A DNA stretch of 64,000 nucleotides from Streptomyces sp. RerS4. GTDB lineage: Bacteria > Actinomycetota > Actinomycetes > Streptomycetales > Streptomycetaceae. The stretch is from assembly GCF_023515955.1 (NCBI RefSeq), contig NZ_CP097323.1:124001-188000 (forward strand). The letters are read 5' to 3'. Numbering within the stretch: position 1 is the first letter of the stretch; each line of letters starts with the position of its first letter. Below the pieces are notes generated by a model. It did not search any database. It was not told where the DNA came from and saw only the letters and a program-made list of their open reading frames with translations. Positions 17,209 through 25,344 of this stretch are shown one piece after another. The translations under genes and the position numbers were made by a program.

Positions 17209-17994
17209 TCAGGAGCGGTGCGGGGCGCCGGCGCCGGCGGGTACGGGTGCGGGTGCGGCCACGGGCGCGGCCACGGGCGCGGACACGGCCTCGATCAGCC
17301 GCAGCGGAGGGTGGGCGGTCAGGTACAGGCGGCCGCCCGGCGCGGTGTACCCCCGGTGCCCGTGCCGCGTCAACCGGGCCCAGGCGGCGGTGTCCCGGGG
17401 GGTGACGTGCGGGTCGGACACCCCGACGACGGTGGTCACCGGGCAGTCGAGCGGCGGCCCCTGCCGGTACACGTAGCCGTCCAGCATCCGGTGGTCGGCG
17501 GTCACGTACGGCAGCACCATCCGGCGCAGCGCCGGGTCGAGCAGTTGCCGGCCGTCACGTCCGCCGATCTCCACGAGGGCGGCGGCGACGGCGTCGTGGC
17601 CGTACGGGGTGCGGCCGGCCCCCAGGCCCGTACGGGTCTGCGGGGCGTGCGCGCCCGAGGCGAACAGGTGGCCCACCGGCGAGCCGGCCCGCTGGAGCCA
17701 CCGCGCGGTCTCGAAGGCCACCCAGGCGCCGAGGCTGTGCCCGAACAGGGCGACCGGACGGTCGGCCAGCGGGAGTACGGCGCGGGCGATCGCCGCCGCC
17801 AGCTGATGCACCTCGGTGGGGCAGGGCTCGTCGGACCGGGGCCCGCGCCCCGGATAGCGCACCGCGTACACCTCGGTGCCGGTGAGGCGATCGCCCCACG
17901 TGTCGAAGAAGCGGGCCGAACCCCCCTCGTGGGGGAAACAGATCAGCCGCCATCCCGCCTCGGGGCGGGGGGTCGTGCGCTCCAGCCATCTCAT
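17209..17994 (-). CDS. Type II thioesterase
   Basis: A 261-residue editing thioesterase of the RifR/GrsT family. It opens with WRLICFPHEGGSARFFDTWG, carries the nucleophile elbow LFGHSLGAWVAFETARWLQ (Ser near residue 90), the acidic residue in VVGVSDPHVTP and the His near HPPLRLIEAV is partly altered, so the C-terminal triad should be checked. Such enzymes remove stalled acyl or aminoacyl groups from carrier proteins, matching the ACP and phosphopantetheinyl transferase nearby. The ATG at 17994 is chosen because homology begins there; no good ribosome-binding site precedes it, and coupling to the short frame at 18017-18088 may provide initiation. The C-terminus has Ala/Pro/Val repeats. Confidence 0.82.
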   Translation of the reverse strand: MRWLERTTPRPEAGWRLICFPHEGGSARFFDTWGDRLTGTEVYAVRYPGRGPRSDEPCPTEVHQLAAAIARAVLPLADRPVALFGHSLGAWVAFETARWLQRAGSPVGHLFASGAHAPQTRTGLGAGRTPYGHDAVAAALVEIGGRDGRQLLDPALRRMVLPYVTADHRMLDGYVYRQGPPLDCPVTTVVGVSDPHVTPRDTAAWARLTRHGHRGYTAPGGRLYLTAHPPLRLIEAVSAPVAAPVAAPAPVPAGAGAPHRS

Positions 17995-18016
17995 GGGGGT
18001 GGTGGGCGCCGGCCGG

Positions 18017-18088
18017 TCAGGGCCAGCCGATGTCGTCGGGCCCGTCGGCGACGGCGGTGAGGCGGGCAACGCGAAGGACGGTACGCAT
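18017..18088 (-). CDS. 23-residue leader-like peptide upstream of the thioesterase
   Basis: A minute reading frame starts with ATG at 18088 behind GAGGAGACGCC, the best ribosome-binding site in this unit, and encodes a peptide beginning MRTVLRVARLTAVADG and ending DDIGWP. It stops 22 bases before the thioesterase ATG, which itself lacks a Shine-Dalgarno sequence. It may be a translated leader that couples expression, or a tiny precursor or signalling peptide. No recognisable family. Confidence 0.45.
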   Translation of the reverse strand: MRTVLRVARLTAVADGPDDIGWP

Positions 18089-18166
18089 GGCGTCTCCTCG
18101 ATGAGTCGGACTCGGCGGGAGTCGCAGAGTTCGCGACGGCCAGAACCTAGTGGAGCCGGAAGGGGG

Positions 18167-18193
18167 TGGCAATGAATTGCCAGACTTTGGCAA
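18167..18193 (-). promoter_or_regulatory. Palindromic operator TGGCAA-N4-TTGCCA plus half-site (thioesterase operon)
   Basis: TGGCAATGAATTGCCA at 18167-18182 is a perfect 6-bp inverted repeat with a 4-bp centre; a further half-site TGGCAA lies at 18188-18193. It is about 80 bases upstream of the leader peptide. The same palindrome precedes the KS/ACP gene (20079) and the proline dehydrogenase gene (21664, 21685), and is probably bound by the XRE-family regulator encoded at 20321. Confidence 0.7.
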
Positions 18194-18265
18194 CTCGCCG
18201 CACCGACCGCACGGTGTCGCGGTGGAAGGCGGCCGCGCCGAACCCCGGACCCGGCGGCAGCCCCG

Positions 18266-18526
18266 GTAGGCACGCCGCACAGCCGGCCGGCAACCCCACC
18301 ACCGCCGGGGGCCGTTCCCGGCCCCGGCGGCCGGTCCGCCGGGCTGCGGGGCGCGCCCGGTGAGGCGCGTCGGGGCGGCGGGTGTCGGGCGGTGGTGAGC
18401 CCGGGGAGGGCCGGGCTCGTGAGCGTCGGAGCACGCGGCCGGTACCGCGCCGGGCGGCAGGCCGCGCAGCCGGCTGGTAAGCCACCGCCGGAGGGCCGTT
18501 CCCGGCCCCGGCGGCCGGTCGGCCGG
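18266..18526. repeat. Imperfect direct repeat in an 800-base gene-free stretch
   Basis: Two copies of about 70-75 bases, 18266-18342 and 18455-18526, share the core GGCCGTTCCCGGCCCCGGCG and flanking CAGCCGGCYGG segments. The whole stretch 18200-18995 shows no reading frame with Streptomyces-like codon use or recognisable protein. Only GC-rich inverted segments and this duplication are apparent. It could be a decayed gene. Confidence 0.55.
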
Positions 18527-18995
18527 CTCGGCGTGCGCGAGAGGCCGCCGGCAGGGTGGCCGTCGGACCGGGCAGCAGGGGGCGTGCGCGCGCCGCGCGA
18601 CGCTCGCCGCGCCTGCGCGCGCGGCCGGCCGCACGGGGAGTCGGTGAGCAAGGGGGTGCGCCCCTCGGGGGTCTCCGCGAAGAAGGCGTCGGCCGCCTGG
18701 AGGGCGGCCCGGGGGCACCTCTCAGTGCCGGCTGGGGAGGGACTTCGACGACACCCCGAGGCCGGTACCGGGGGCGTGGGCCGGCCCGCAGGCGGGCCGG
18801 GGCGGTGTCAGGCCGCGGCGGTCGAGCCCGCAGGGGGCTACGGCCCGAGGGCGCCGCCGACGCGGAGATCCGGGCGAGCGGAGACCGGCGGTTTGGGTCG
18901 TGCCGTGTGGATCAGGCCGGATCAGGGAGCAGCGTCCCGTGCCGTGCGTCGCCGTGCCGGGCGTCGCGAGCCCGGCATGATCCACCAGACACGGC

Positions 18996-20017
18996 CTACG
19001 CCGCGCGCGGGGTGGTGCGGCGGGAGCGGATCAGGGTCACCTGGTCGCCCAGGTTGCGGCGGGACAGCTCGGGCGCCGTCACCTCCACCTCGAACTCGCG
19101 CGAGATCCGCCGGGCGAGGCGCGTGATGAGCAGCGAGTCCCCGCCGCGCGCGAAGAAGTCCGAGTGGTCCGTCAGCCCGCCCGGCAGGCGCAGCAGCTCG
19201 CACCAGGCACCGACCACGAACTCCCGTACCCCGCAACCGTCGTGCTCCCCGGCCGGCGGCAGCTCCCGTACGCGGGCCTGCGCCGCCGGCAGGCGGCTTG
19301 CGGGCCGGGCCGCCGTCCAGGGCGCGCCGTGCGCCCGGTGGGCGGCCGGTCGCGGCGCGGGGGCCAGCAGGACATGGGCGCGGGCGTCCCCGATCCGCGC
19401 GGGCCCCGGCTCCCGGTCGGCGCGCGCAGCAGCAACAGGGCGTCGACCAGCGGGGTCAGCCCGGCGGTGTCCGCACCCGGCCGGCCGGCCCCGCGCTCCG
19501 GGCCGGAGGCGACGGCCGCGTCGAGGATCACCCCGTACGGGCGCGGGGCCCCGGCCGGCAACTCGTCGAGCCTGCGCAGCACCAGGCAGGCGGCCCCCGC
19601 CGCCGACGGCCCCTGCCCCGCGGCCTCCGGGCCGCCGACGCCGTGCCCCGCGACGACCACGCACAGATCGCACTCCCCGGCCCGCAGCGCCTCGACGGCG
19701 GCCCGTACGGTGACCAGCGCCGAGCCCTGCGAGGCGGGGAAGTCCCGCACCGGACCCGTGAGTCCGAGCCGGTGGGCGATGCGCCGGGCCGCGTGGCCGG
19801 GCCCGGTGGCACCCGCCGCGTACACGCCCGTGGACGCCGCCTCGGAGTACGGCTCGGGGCCGGTGTCGCCCAGCGCCCGGCGCACGGCCTCCAACATCAG
19901 CCGGTGGCGCGGGCCGTCCGTGTGCGGGGCCCGCCACCGCACGGGGAAGTCGCCGCTGCCTGGCAACCGGGCGGCCATGCCGGTGACGGCGATGTCGTGG
20001 GAACGGTCGCGGGTCAT
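18996..20017 (-). CDS. KS(Q)-like ketosynthase remnant fused to an acyl carrier protein, with frameshift
   Basis: The first about 195 codons (from ATG 20017) resemble a compact ketosynthase: DIAVTGMAARLPGSGD, HRLMLEAVRRALGDTG, RIAHRLGLTGP and ALRAGECDLCVVVAG. At the nucleophile position the usual TACSSSL reads ASQGSAL, so the Cys is Gln, as in decarboxylating KS(Q) domains. Near 19435, in a GCGCGC run, the frame shifts. The other frame continues sensibly with IGDARAHVLLAPAP (ketosynthase end), then a C-terminal carrier domain with FFARGGDSLLITRLARR, whose Ser carries phosphopantetheine. A two-base difference would restore one protein of about 340 residues. The shift may be a sequencing error or real inactivation. 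Confidence 0.68.
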
Positions 20018-20078
20018 GTACGCCGCCTCCTGTTGGCCTGGGGTCTGTCAAGCAAAAGTAGGGCAACGTCGACCGTCA

Positions 20079-20118
20079 TGGCAATGACTTGCCAAGCATG
20101 CTGCGGGTCAACTTGCCA
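20079..20118 (-). promoter_or_regulatory. Palindromic operator TGGCAA-N4-TTGCCA plus half-site (KS/ACP gene)
   Basis: TGGCAATGACTTGCCA at 20079-20094 repeats the palindrome of 18167 with two base changes in the centre; a half-site TTGCCA lies at 20113-20118. The 303-base region 20018-20320 between the divergent KS/ACP and XRE genes also has TGGCAC and CGGCAA half-like sites at 20213-20252, so the regulator may also control itself. Confidence 0.68.
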
Positions 20119-20320
20119 TGCCGACAAGCCCATTTCACCCGAACGTGCCTGTTCGCAGGGGGCGTATCCGCCGGAAATCCTTGCCGTGAACCAGGCCGTG
20201 TCGCTACTCTTTGGCACATGTGGGTGGAAGCCTGTGGCACAGATGCGGCAAGATGGTGAGACTCTGAACACCCCGGTACGCCGATCCCAGCCGTTCGTCG
20301 AGACCGTTGAGGGCAAACAC

Positions 20321-21565
20321 GTGTTGGAGCAGCCATCCTTCGGGCGCCGTCTCAGGCAACTGCGGACCGAGCGCGGCCTCGCCCAGTCCGCCGTCGCCGG
20401 CGAGGGCATGTCGGCGGGCTACCTGTCCCGCCTGGAATCGGGGGCCCGGCAGCCGACCGAGCGCGCCGTGGCCTACCTGGCCGAGCGGCTCGGCATCAGC
20501 CCGGCCGAGTTCGAGCAGACCAGAGCCGGCTCGCTGGTCCAGAGCCTGACCATCGCCACCTCCCTCGACTCCGACGAGACCGGCGAACTCCTCGCCGAGG
20601 CCCTCAAGTCCGCGCGCGAACAGGACCCCCTGCTGCGCTGGCAGAGCCTGTGGCTGCTCGCCCAGTGGAAGCGCCGCCGCGGCGAACTCGCGCAGGAGCG
20701 CGCCTACCTCGACGAACTCGTCCACCTCGGCGACGAGACCGGGCTCACCGAGCTGCGCGCCCGGGGCCTGACCCAGCTCGCCCGGTGCATGCGCGCCTCG
20801 GGCGAGATCGGCGCGGCCATCGAGGCCTCCGCCACCGCCCACCGGCTGGCCCGGGACGGCGGGCTCTCCCGCCAGGACATGGCGACGGCCCTGCTGGTCC
20901 TCGTATCGGTCGAGGCCGAGGCGGGCCGGCTGCCCGAGGCCCGAGGCCACGCCGACGAGCTGACCACCCTGGTCGAGGGCCAGTCCGACGCCCTGTGGGC
21001 CGAGGCCATGTGGACCGCCGCGGCGGTCCGGGTCCGCCAAGGCGAGTTCGCCCCCGCGCAGGACCTCCTGGAGCGCGCGCTCCAGGGCTACAGCGGCCGC
21101 GAGAACCTCACCCTGTGGCTCCGGCTGCGCGTGGCCGCCGCCCGCCTGCACCTGCAGAAGTTCCCGCCGGAGCCGGACGTCGCCCAGCAGTACGTCGAGG
21201 CCGCCGAGAGCGGACTGCCCTTCGCCGGCACCCCCGCCCTCGAACAGGAGCTGATGGCCCTCGGCGCCGAACTGGCCTTCCTGGAGGGCCGGATCATGGA
21301 CGCCCGCGCCCTCCTGGACCGGCTGGGCCGCTCCGAGCTGCGCATGACCTATCGCGACCGGGTGCGCCTGGAGGTCCTGGGCTGCCGGCTGCTCCTGCTG
21401 GAGGGCGCGGAGGAAGAGGGCCTGGCGGGGCTGCAGCGGCTCGCCGCGCAGGCCCAGGAGGCCGGCAGCGTCGACCTCGCGGCCGACATCTGGCGGCTCA
21501 CCACCGAATCCCTGGTCCGGGCCCGCGAACGGACGACGACACCCGCCGCCGTACGGGGAGCCTGA
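20321..21565 (+). CDS. XRE-family regulator with tetratricopeptide-like sensor region
   Basis: A 414-residue protein whose N-terminal helix-turn-helix is FGRRLRQLRTERGLAQSAVA with SAGYLSRLESGARQPTERAV. The remaining 340 residues are helical repeats rich in Leu/Ala/Glu, as in TPR-containing XRE regulators that sense peptides or small ligands. GTG at 20321 is preferred because GAGGG lies 8 bases upstream and the domain starts there; an ATG at 20243 in the same frame is an alternative. It is flanked on both sides by TGGCAA-N4-TTGCCA palindromes, making it the likely pathway-specific regulator. Confidence 0.85.
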   Translation: MLEQPSFGRRLRQLRTERGLAQSAVAGEGMSAGYLSRLESGARQPTERAVAYLAERLGISPAEFEQTRAGSLVQSLTIATSLDSDETGELLAEALKSAREQDPLLRWQSLWLLAQWKRRRGELAQERAYLDELVHLGDETGLTELRARGLTQLARCMRASGEIGAAIEASATAHRLARDGGLSRQDMATALLVLVSVEAEAGRLPEARGHADELTTLVEGQSDALWAEAMWTAAAVRVRQGEFAPAQDLLERALQGYSGRENLTLWLRLRVAAARLHLQKFPPEPDVAQQYVEAAESGLPFAGTPALEQELMALGAELAFLEGRIMDARALLDRLGRSELRMTYRDRVRLEVLGCRLLLLEGAEEEGLAGLQRLAAQAQEAGSVDLAADIWRLTTESLVRARERTTTPAAVRGA

Positions 21566-21663
21566 CGCTCCTCGCGTCCACCACCGCCGTCCGCGGGGGA
21601 GCCGAACAGGCCCCCGCGGGCGGCGGTTTCACGTGGTCGGCATTGCCAACGGGATGATGTATG

Positions 21664-21700
21664 AGGCAAGATGTTGCCAGGATGTGGCAACGGATTGCCA
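21664..21700 (+). promoter_or_regulatory. Two adjacent palindromic operators before the proline dehydrogenase gene
   Basis: AGGCAAGATGTTGCCA (21664-21679) and TGGCAACGGATTGCCA (21685-21700) match the TGGCAA-N4-TTGCCA palindrome and are spaced 21 bases apart, two helical turns. A further TTGCCA half-site is at 21643-21648. This is the strongest operator cluster in the window. Confidence 0.72.
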
Positions 21701-21759
21701 AGCGGTTGAGTGCCCAGCGATCGAGTGCCAAGAGGTTGAGTGCCAAGCAGTCGAAGGGG
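21700..21759 (+). repeat. 15-base tandem repeat, four units
   Basis: Units AAGCGGTTGAGTGCC, CAGCGATCGAGTGCC, AAGAGGTTGAGTGCC and a degenerate AAGCAGTCGAAGGGG follow directly on the operators. They are in phase with the proline dehydrogenase frame but lie upstream of its likely start, so they belong to the untranslated leader or to a regulatory array. Confidence 0.6.
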
Positions 21760-21819
21760 CACACCGTCAGGACCCGCGTTCCGCCCGGGGTTACACGAGA
21801 AGGCCGAGGTGCCGTCGTG

Positions 21820-22785
21820 ATGCAGGAGCTCTCCCAGCGCGCACTGTACGAGGCCGCGGCCGAGGGCCTGCGCGTCCTCGCCGCCGACCCCCGCTGCCTC
21901 GCCGCCGCCGGCACCCCGGGCTCGGCCCTGCGCGAGATCCTCGCCCCCGCCGCACTGCGCTACGTACTGGCCCCCGGCCGCGAGGAGTTCCTCCAGGCCC
22001 TGGCCGTGCTGCGGGCCAAGGGGTACGCGGTCACCGCCGAGTTCGTCGGTGAGGCCGGCGCCGGACCCGCGTACGGCGAACGGACCACCGAGGAGTACCT
22101 CGCGCTGCTCGGCCGCCGGGCCGCCCCCGAACGGCTCGGCGTCGACCTCTTCCGCCTGGGCCTCGCCACCTCCCGCCCCGGCGCCGTACGCCGCGCCGCC
22201 CGCATCGCCGCCGCCGCCGAGGCGCGCGGCGGCGAGGTCGTCCTCGGCATGGACCGCGCACCCACCGTCGACGCCGTGCTCGGCGTCCACCGTCAACTCG
22301 CCGACCGGTACGCCAACCTCGGCCTCACCCTCCAGGCCCACCTGCACCGCACGGAGGACGACATCCGACGCGTCGCCCTGCCCGGCCGCATGATCCGCCT
22401 CGTCAAGGGCGAGTTCCGCGAACCCCCCGAGGTCGCCCTCGGCCGGGGCCCCGCCCTCGACGACCGCTACCTGCACCTCGCCCGCCGGCTCCTCGACCGG
22501 GGCGTCCGCCTGAGCCTGGCCACCCAGGACCCCGACCTGCTCGCCGAGGCCGTCCGGACCGGGCTCGTCGGGCGCGACACCGAGATCGAGATGCTCCACG
22601 GCGTCCGCCCCGACCTGCTGCGCCACCACCGCGACGCCGGCCGCCCCTGCCGCATCCACGCCGCCTACGGCACCGACTGGCTGCCCCACCTGCTGCGCCG
22701 CCTCGCCGAACACCCGCCGATGGTCCTCACCGCCCTGTCCGACCTGGGCACGCGCCGCGCCCAACCCGCCGGAACGGGCTACTGA
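21820..22785 (+). CDS. Proline dehydrogenase family protein
   Basis: A 321-residue FAD enzyme of the PRODH family (TIM barrel), which oxidises L-proline to pyrroline-5-carboxylate. Diagnostic pieces are LGLTLQAHLHRTEDDI, a FAD-site Arg-Leu-Val-Lys-Gly-Glu segment (MIRLVKGEFREP), DRYLHLARRLLDRGV, and EIEMLHGVRPDL, which corresponds to the conserved FExLxG-type motif. The start at 21820 (or GTG 21817) follows GCCGAGG. It is controlled by the palindromic operators and ends tail-to-tail with the phosphopantetheinyl transferase (7-base overlap). In the cluster it may supply pyrroline-5-carboxylate or act on a proline-like intermediate; a catabolic role is equally possible. Confidence 0.8.
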   Translation: MQELSQRALYEAAAEGLRVLAADPRCLAAAGTPGSALREILAPAALRYVLAPGREEFLQALAVLRAKGYAVTAEFVGEAGAGPAYGERTTEEYLALLGRRAAPERLGVDLFRLGLATSRPGAVRRAARIAAAAEARGGEVVLGMDRAPTVDAVLGVHRQLADRYANLGLTLQAHLHRTEDDIRRVALPGRMIRLVKGEFREPPEVALGRGPALDDRYLHLARRLLDRGVRLSLATQDPDLLAEAVRTGLVGRDTEIEMLHGVRPDLLRHHRDAGRPCRIHAAYGTDWLPHLLRRLAEHPPMVLTALSDLGTRRAQPAGTGY

Positions 22786-23776
22786 TCCGCGGGGTCGCGG
22801 ACCGCGAGCGCCGCCGCGTACCCCGCCGGGACGGCGACGTCCTCGACCCGCCAGCCCGGCGGCCCGGACGCGGGGGAGGCGCCCGTACCGAGGTAGTCCA
22901 GCGCGGTGGAGCGGGCCAGGCCCGTGCCCAGCCCCTTGAGGTAGGCCTCCTTGCGCACCCAGGCCCGCGCGAAGGCGTCCATCCGCGAGGCCGCGTCGCA
23001 CCGCGCGAGCTCCGCCTCCTCCCGGGGGTGCAGCACCCCGCGCACCTCCTCGGCGACATCGCCGCCCGCGCCCGTGACCTGCACGTCCACCCCGACCGGC
23101 GACGCGGCGAACGCCAACAGCGCCAGATCCCCGCTGTGCGAGAGCGAGAAGTGCAGCCCGGCGCCCGCCACCGCGGGCCGGCCGTGCGGCTCCCCGCAGC
23201 ACGGGCAGGGCTCGCGCACCAGCCGCACCCGCTCCGGCGCCAGCCCCAGGTAGGCCCCGAGCAGCACCCGCAGCGCCACGTGCGCGGCGACGTAGCACCG
23301 CCGGTCCGCGTACCGGTGCAGCGAGGCCGCCCGGCGGCGCTCCCGGGCGTCCAACACCCGCGCCGGGAGTGCTCCGCGCGCGGCGGGCGCGAGGCGTCCG
23401 CCAGCCACACGTGCGCGGCGCCGGCCGGCCGCTCCAGCGGCCCGACCCCTGGCCGGGCGCGATCACCACCGGCCGGCGCGCCCGCCGGGTGCCCCACCCG
23501 CCGGCCGGCCGCGTACCCCGCCCGCGACGCCGAATCAGCGCGTCCCATGACCCCGCCCGCCGACCGCCCACCCGCCGACCGCCCACCCGCCGACCGCGCG
23601 GCTGCCGGACGCGGTACCGCTGACCGCGCGGCTGCCGGACGCGGAGTCCCCGGACGCGGAATCGCCGACCGCCCGGCCGACGGACGGGACGGCGTCGGGC
23701 GGCGCGGCGTCGGGCGGGTTCCGGCCGGGCGGGTCGGCGCCGGGCGGGTCGCGGAACGTGCGGAACTGAACGCCAT
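22779..23776 (-). CDS. Sfp-type 4'-phosphopantetheinyl transferase, frameshifted, with repeat-rich N-terminus
   Basis: The core from about 23370 to 22779 is a clear Sfp-type enzyme: LHFSLSHSGDLALLAFA, the Mg-binding VGVDVQ and the signature FARAWVRKEAYLKGLGTGL. A GTG at 23408 could start this frame, but the true N-terminus seems to lie in another frame: ATG 23776 with an excellent GGAGG site leads through a low-complexity Ala/Arg/Pro stretch into ERPAGAAHVWLADAS, which is how this family begins. One missing G near 23372 would join them (PPRAE + ALPARVLDARE). The enzyme would activate the nearby ACP. The repeats coding for the extension are unusual; the shift may be a sequencing error. Confidence 0.7.
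23555..23650. repeat. Tandem repeats within the PPTase N-terminal extension
   Basis: A 12-base unit CCCGCCGACCGC occurs about three times (23555-23594), followed by two 30-base units, 23591-23620 and 23621-23650, that share GACCGCGCGGCTGCCGGACG. A further 11-base unit (GGAACCGGACC) recurs at 23874-23905, between this gene and metK. Such slippage-prone tracts could vary in copy number. Confidence 0.6.
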
Positions 23777-23925
23777 CGGGTTCCTCCAGGAGGCAGAAGG
23801 CGGACCCGTCCGGGCCGACCGGCCCGAACAGGGCGCGACATCGGCGGCAGCCGCCCGGCCCCGGCCCGGAAAACCGGAACCGGACCGGAACCGGACCGGA
23901 ACCGGTGCGGACAGGGGGCTGTCCG

Positions 23926-25143
23926 TCAGGCGCTCTCCGCCACCGCGCGGCGCAGGGCGTCGGCCCGGTCGGTCCGCTCCCAGGTGAACCCGGGCAGCTC
24001 CCGGCCGAAGTGCCCGTAGGCGGCCGTCTCGGCGTACACCGGCCGCAGCAGGTCCAGGTCGCGCACGATCGCCGCCGGCCGCAGGTCGAAGACCTCGCCG
24101 ATCGCCCGCTCGATGCGCGCGGCCGGCACCGTCTCCGTCCCGAACGTCTCCACGAACAGCCCCACCGGCTCGGCCTTGCCGATCGCGTACGCCACCTGGA
24201 TCTCGCAGCGCCGCGCCAGCCCCGCCGCCACCACGTTCTTGGCCACCCACCGCATCGCGTACGCCGCGCTGCGGTCCACCTTCGAGGGGTCCTTCCCCGA
24301 GAACGCGCCGCCGCCGTGCCGGGCCATGCCGCCGTACGTATCGATGATGATCTTGCGTCCGGTCAGTCCGGCGTCGCCCATCGGCCCGCCGATCTCGAAC
24401 CGCCCCGTGGGGTTGACCAGCAGCCGGTAGCCGTCGCTCGCCAGGTCCACCCCCCGCTCGGCCAGCGCCTTCAGCTCCGGCTCCACCACGTACTGCCGGA
24501 TGTCGACCGCCAGCAGCGCGTCGACGTCCACGTCCGCCGCGTGCTGCGAGGACACCACCACCGTGTCCAGCCGCGCCGGGCGCTCCCCGTCGTACTCGAT
24601 GGTCACCTGCGTCTTGCCGTCGGGGCGCAGGTACGGGCAGGTGCCGTCCTTGCGCACCCGCGTCAGCCGCTCCGCCAGCCGGTTCGCCAAGTGGGCGGGC
24701 AGCGGCATGAGTTCGGGGGTGTCGTCGCAGGCGTAGCCGAACATCAGGCCCTGGTCGCCCGCGCCCTGCCGGCTCAGTTCGTCGTCCTCGCCGCCCTCCA
24801 CGCGCGCCTCGTACGCGACGTCCACACCGCGCGCGATGTCCGGCGACTGCGCCCCGAGCGAGACGGAGACGCCGCACGAGGCGCCGTCGAAGCCCTTCGC
24901 CGAGGAGTCGTACCCGATGTCGAGGATCTTCTGCCGCACCAGCGCGGCGATGTCCGCGTACCCGCTCGTGGACACCTCTCCCGCCACGTGCACCAGCCCG
25001 GTGGTGACCAGTGTCTCCACCGCGACCCGGGACCGGGGGTCCTGGCTCAGCAGCGCGTCGAGGATGCGGTCGCTGATCTGGTCAGCGATCTTGTCGGGGT
25101 GGCCTTCTGTCACGGACTCCGATGTGAACAGTCTCCCAGTCAT
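23926..25143 (-). CDS. metK: S-adenosylmethionine synthetase
   Basis: A 405-residue methionine adenosyltransferase. All family signatures are present: LFTSESVTEGHPDKIADQIS at the N-terminus, GAGDQGLMFGYA near residue 125 and GGGAFSGKDPSKVDRSAAY (the glycine-rich P-loop-like motif) near residue 275. The start at 25143 (MTGRLF) gives the normal length. Because genomes carry a housekeeping metK elsewhere, this is probably a cluster-dedicated copy that raises SAM supply for the two radical SAM enzymes and several methyltransferases here. The 150 bases to the PPTase start permit co-transcription. Confidence 0.95.
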   Translation of the reverse strand: MTGRLFTSESVTEGHPDKIADQISDRILDALLSQDPRSRVAVETLVTTGLVHVAGEVSTSGYADIAALVRQKILDIGYDSSAKGFDGASCGVSVSLGAQSPDIARGVDVAYEARVEGGEDDELSRQGAGDQGLMFGYACDDTPELMPLPAHLANRLAERLTRVRKDGTCPYLRPDGKTQVTIEYDGERPARLDTVVVSSQHAADVDVDALLAVDIRQYVVEPELKALAERGVDLASDGYRLLVNPTGRFEIGGPMGDAGLTGRKIIIDTYGGMARHGGGAFSGKDPSKVDRSAAYAMRWVAKNVVAAGLARRCEIQVAYAIGKAEPVGLFVETFGTETVPAARIERAIGEVFDLRPAAIVRDLDLLRPVYAETAAYGHFGRELPGFTWERTDRADALRRAVAESA

Positions 25144-25218
25144 GCAGGGCATCAAAGTGACCGTGCCCGGGGGCCGCAAGGAAACATGGTCAAGTGGGCC
25201 GCGTACGAGGGCGATTGA

Positions 25219-25234
25219 GCATCCCGGAAGACCC
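25219..25234 (+). promoter_or_regulatory. Possible cluster promoter motif before the 25345 operon
   Basis: GCATCCCGGAAGACCC is a degenerate match, 126 bases before the ATG at 25345. The -10-like block is not recognisable, so this copy is tentative. No SAM riboswitch-like fold was noticed upstream of metK in the same region. Confidence 0.3.
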
Positions 25235-25344
25235 GGCGCGGTAGTACGCCCCCTTCACCTCCGCACGCAGAGAGACGCCATGGACGGCGCCGCGCCCCAA
25301 CCATGGAGGCACAGCGACGCCCGGCGCACGGAGGGAGTCAGAGC

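Noticed and set aside
18200..18995. Proteins coded in either strand of the 18.2-19.0 kb gap
   Set aside because: Candidate frames are Arg/Pro/Ala-rich with wrong third-position bias, lack start signals and overlap each other on all frames.
25144..25344. SAM riboswitch upstream of metK
   Set aside because: No conserved SAM-I or SAM-IV core or pseudoknot was recognisable in the 200 bases by eye.
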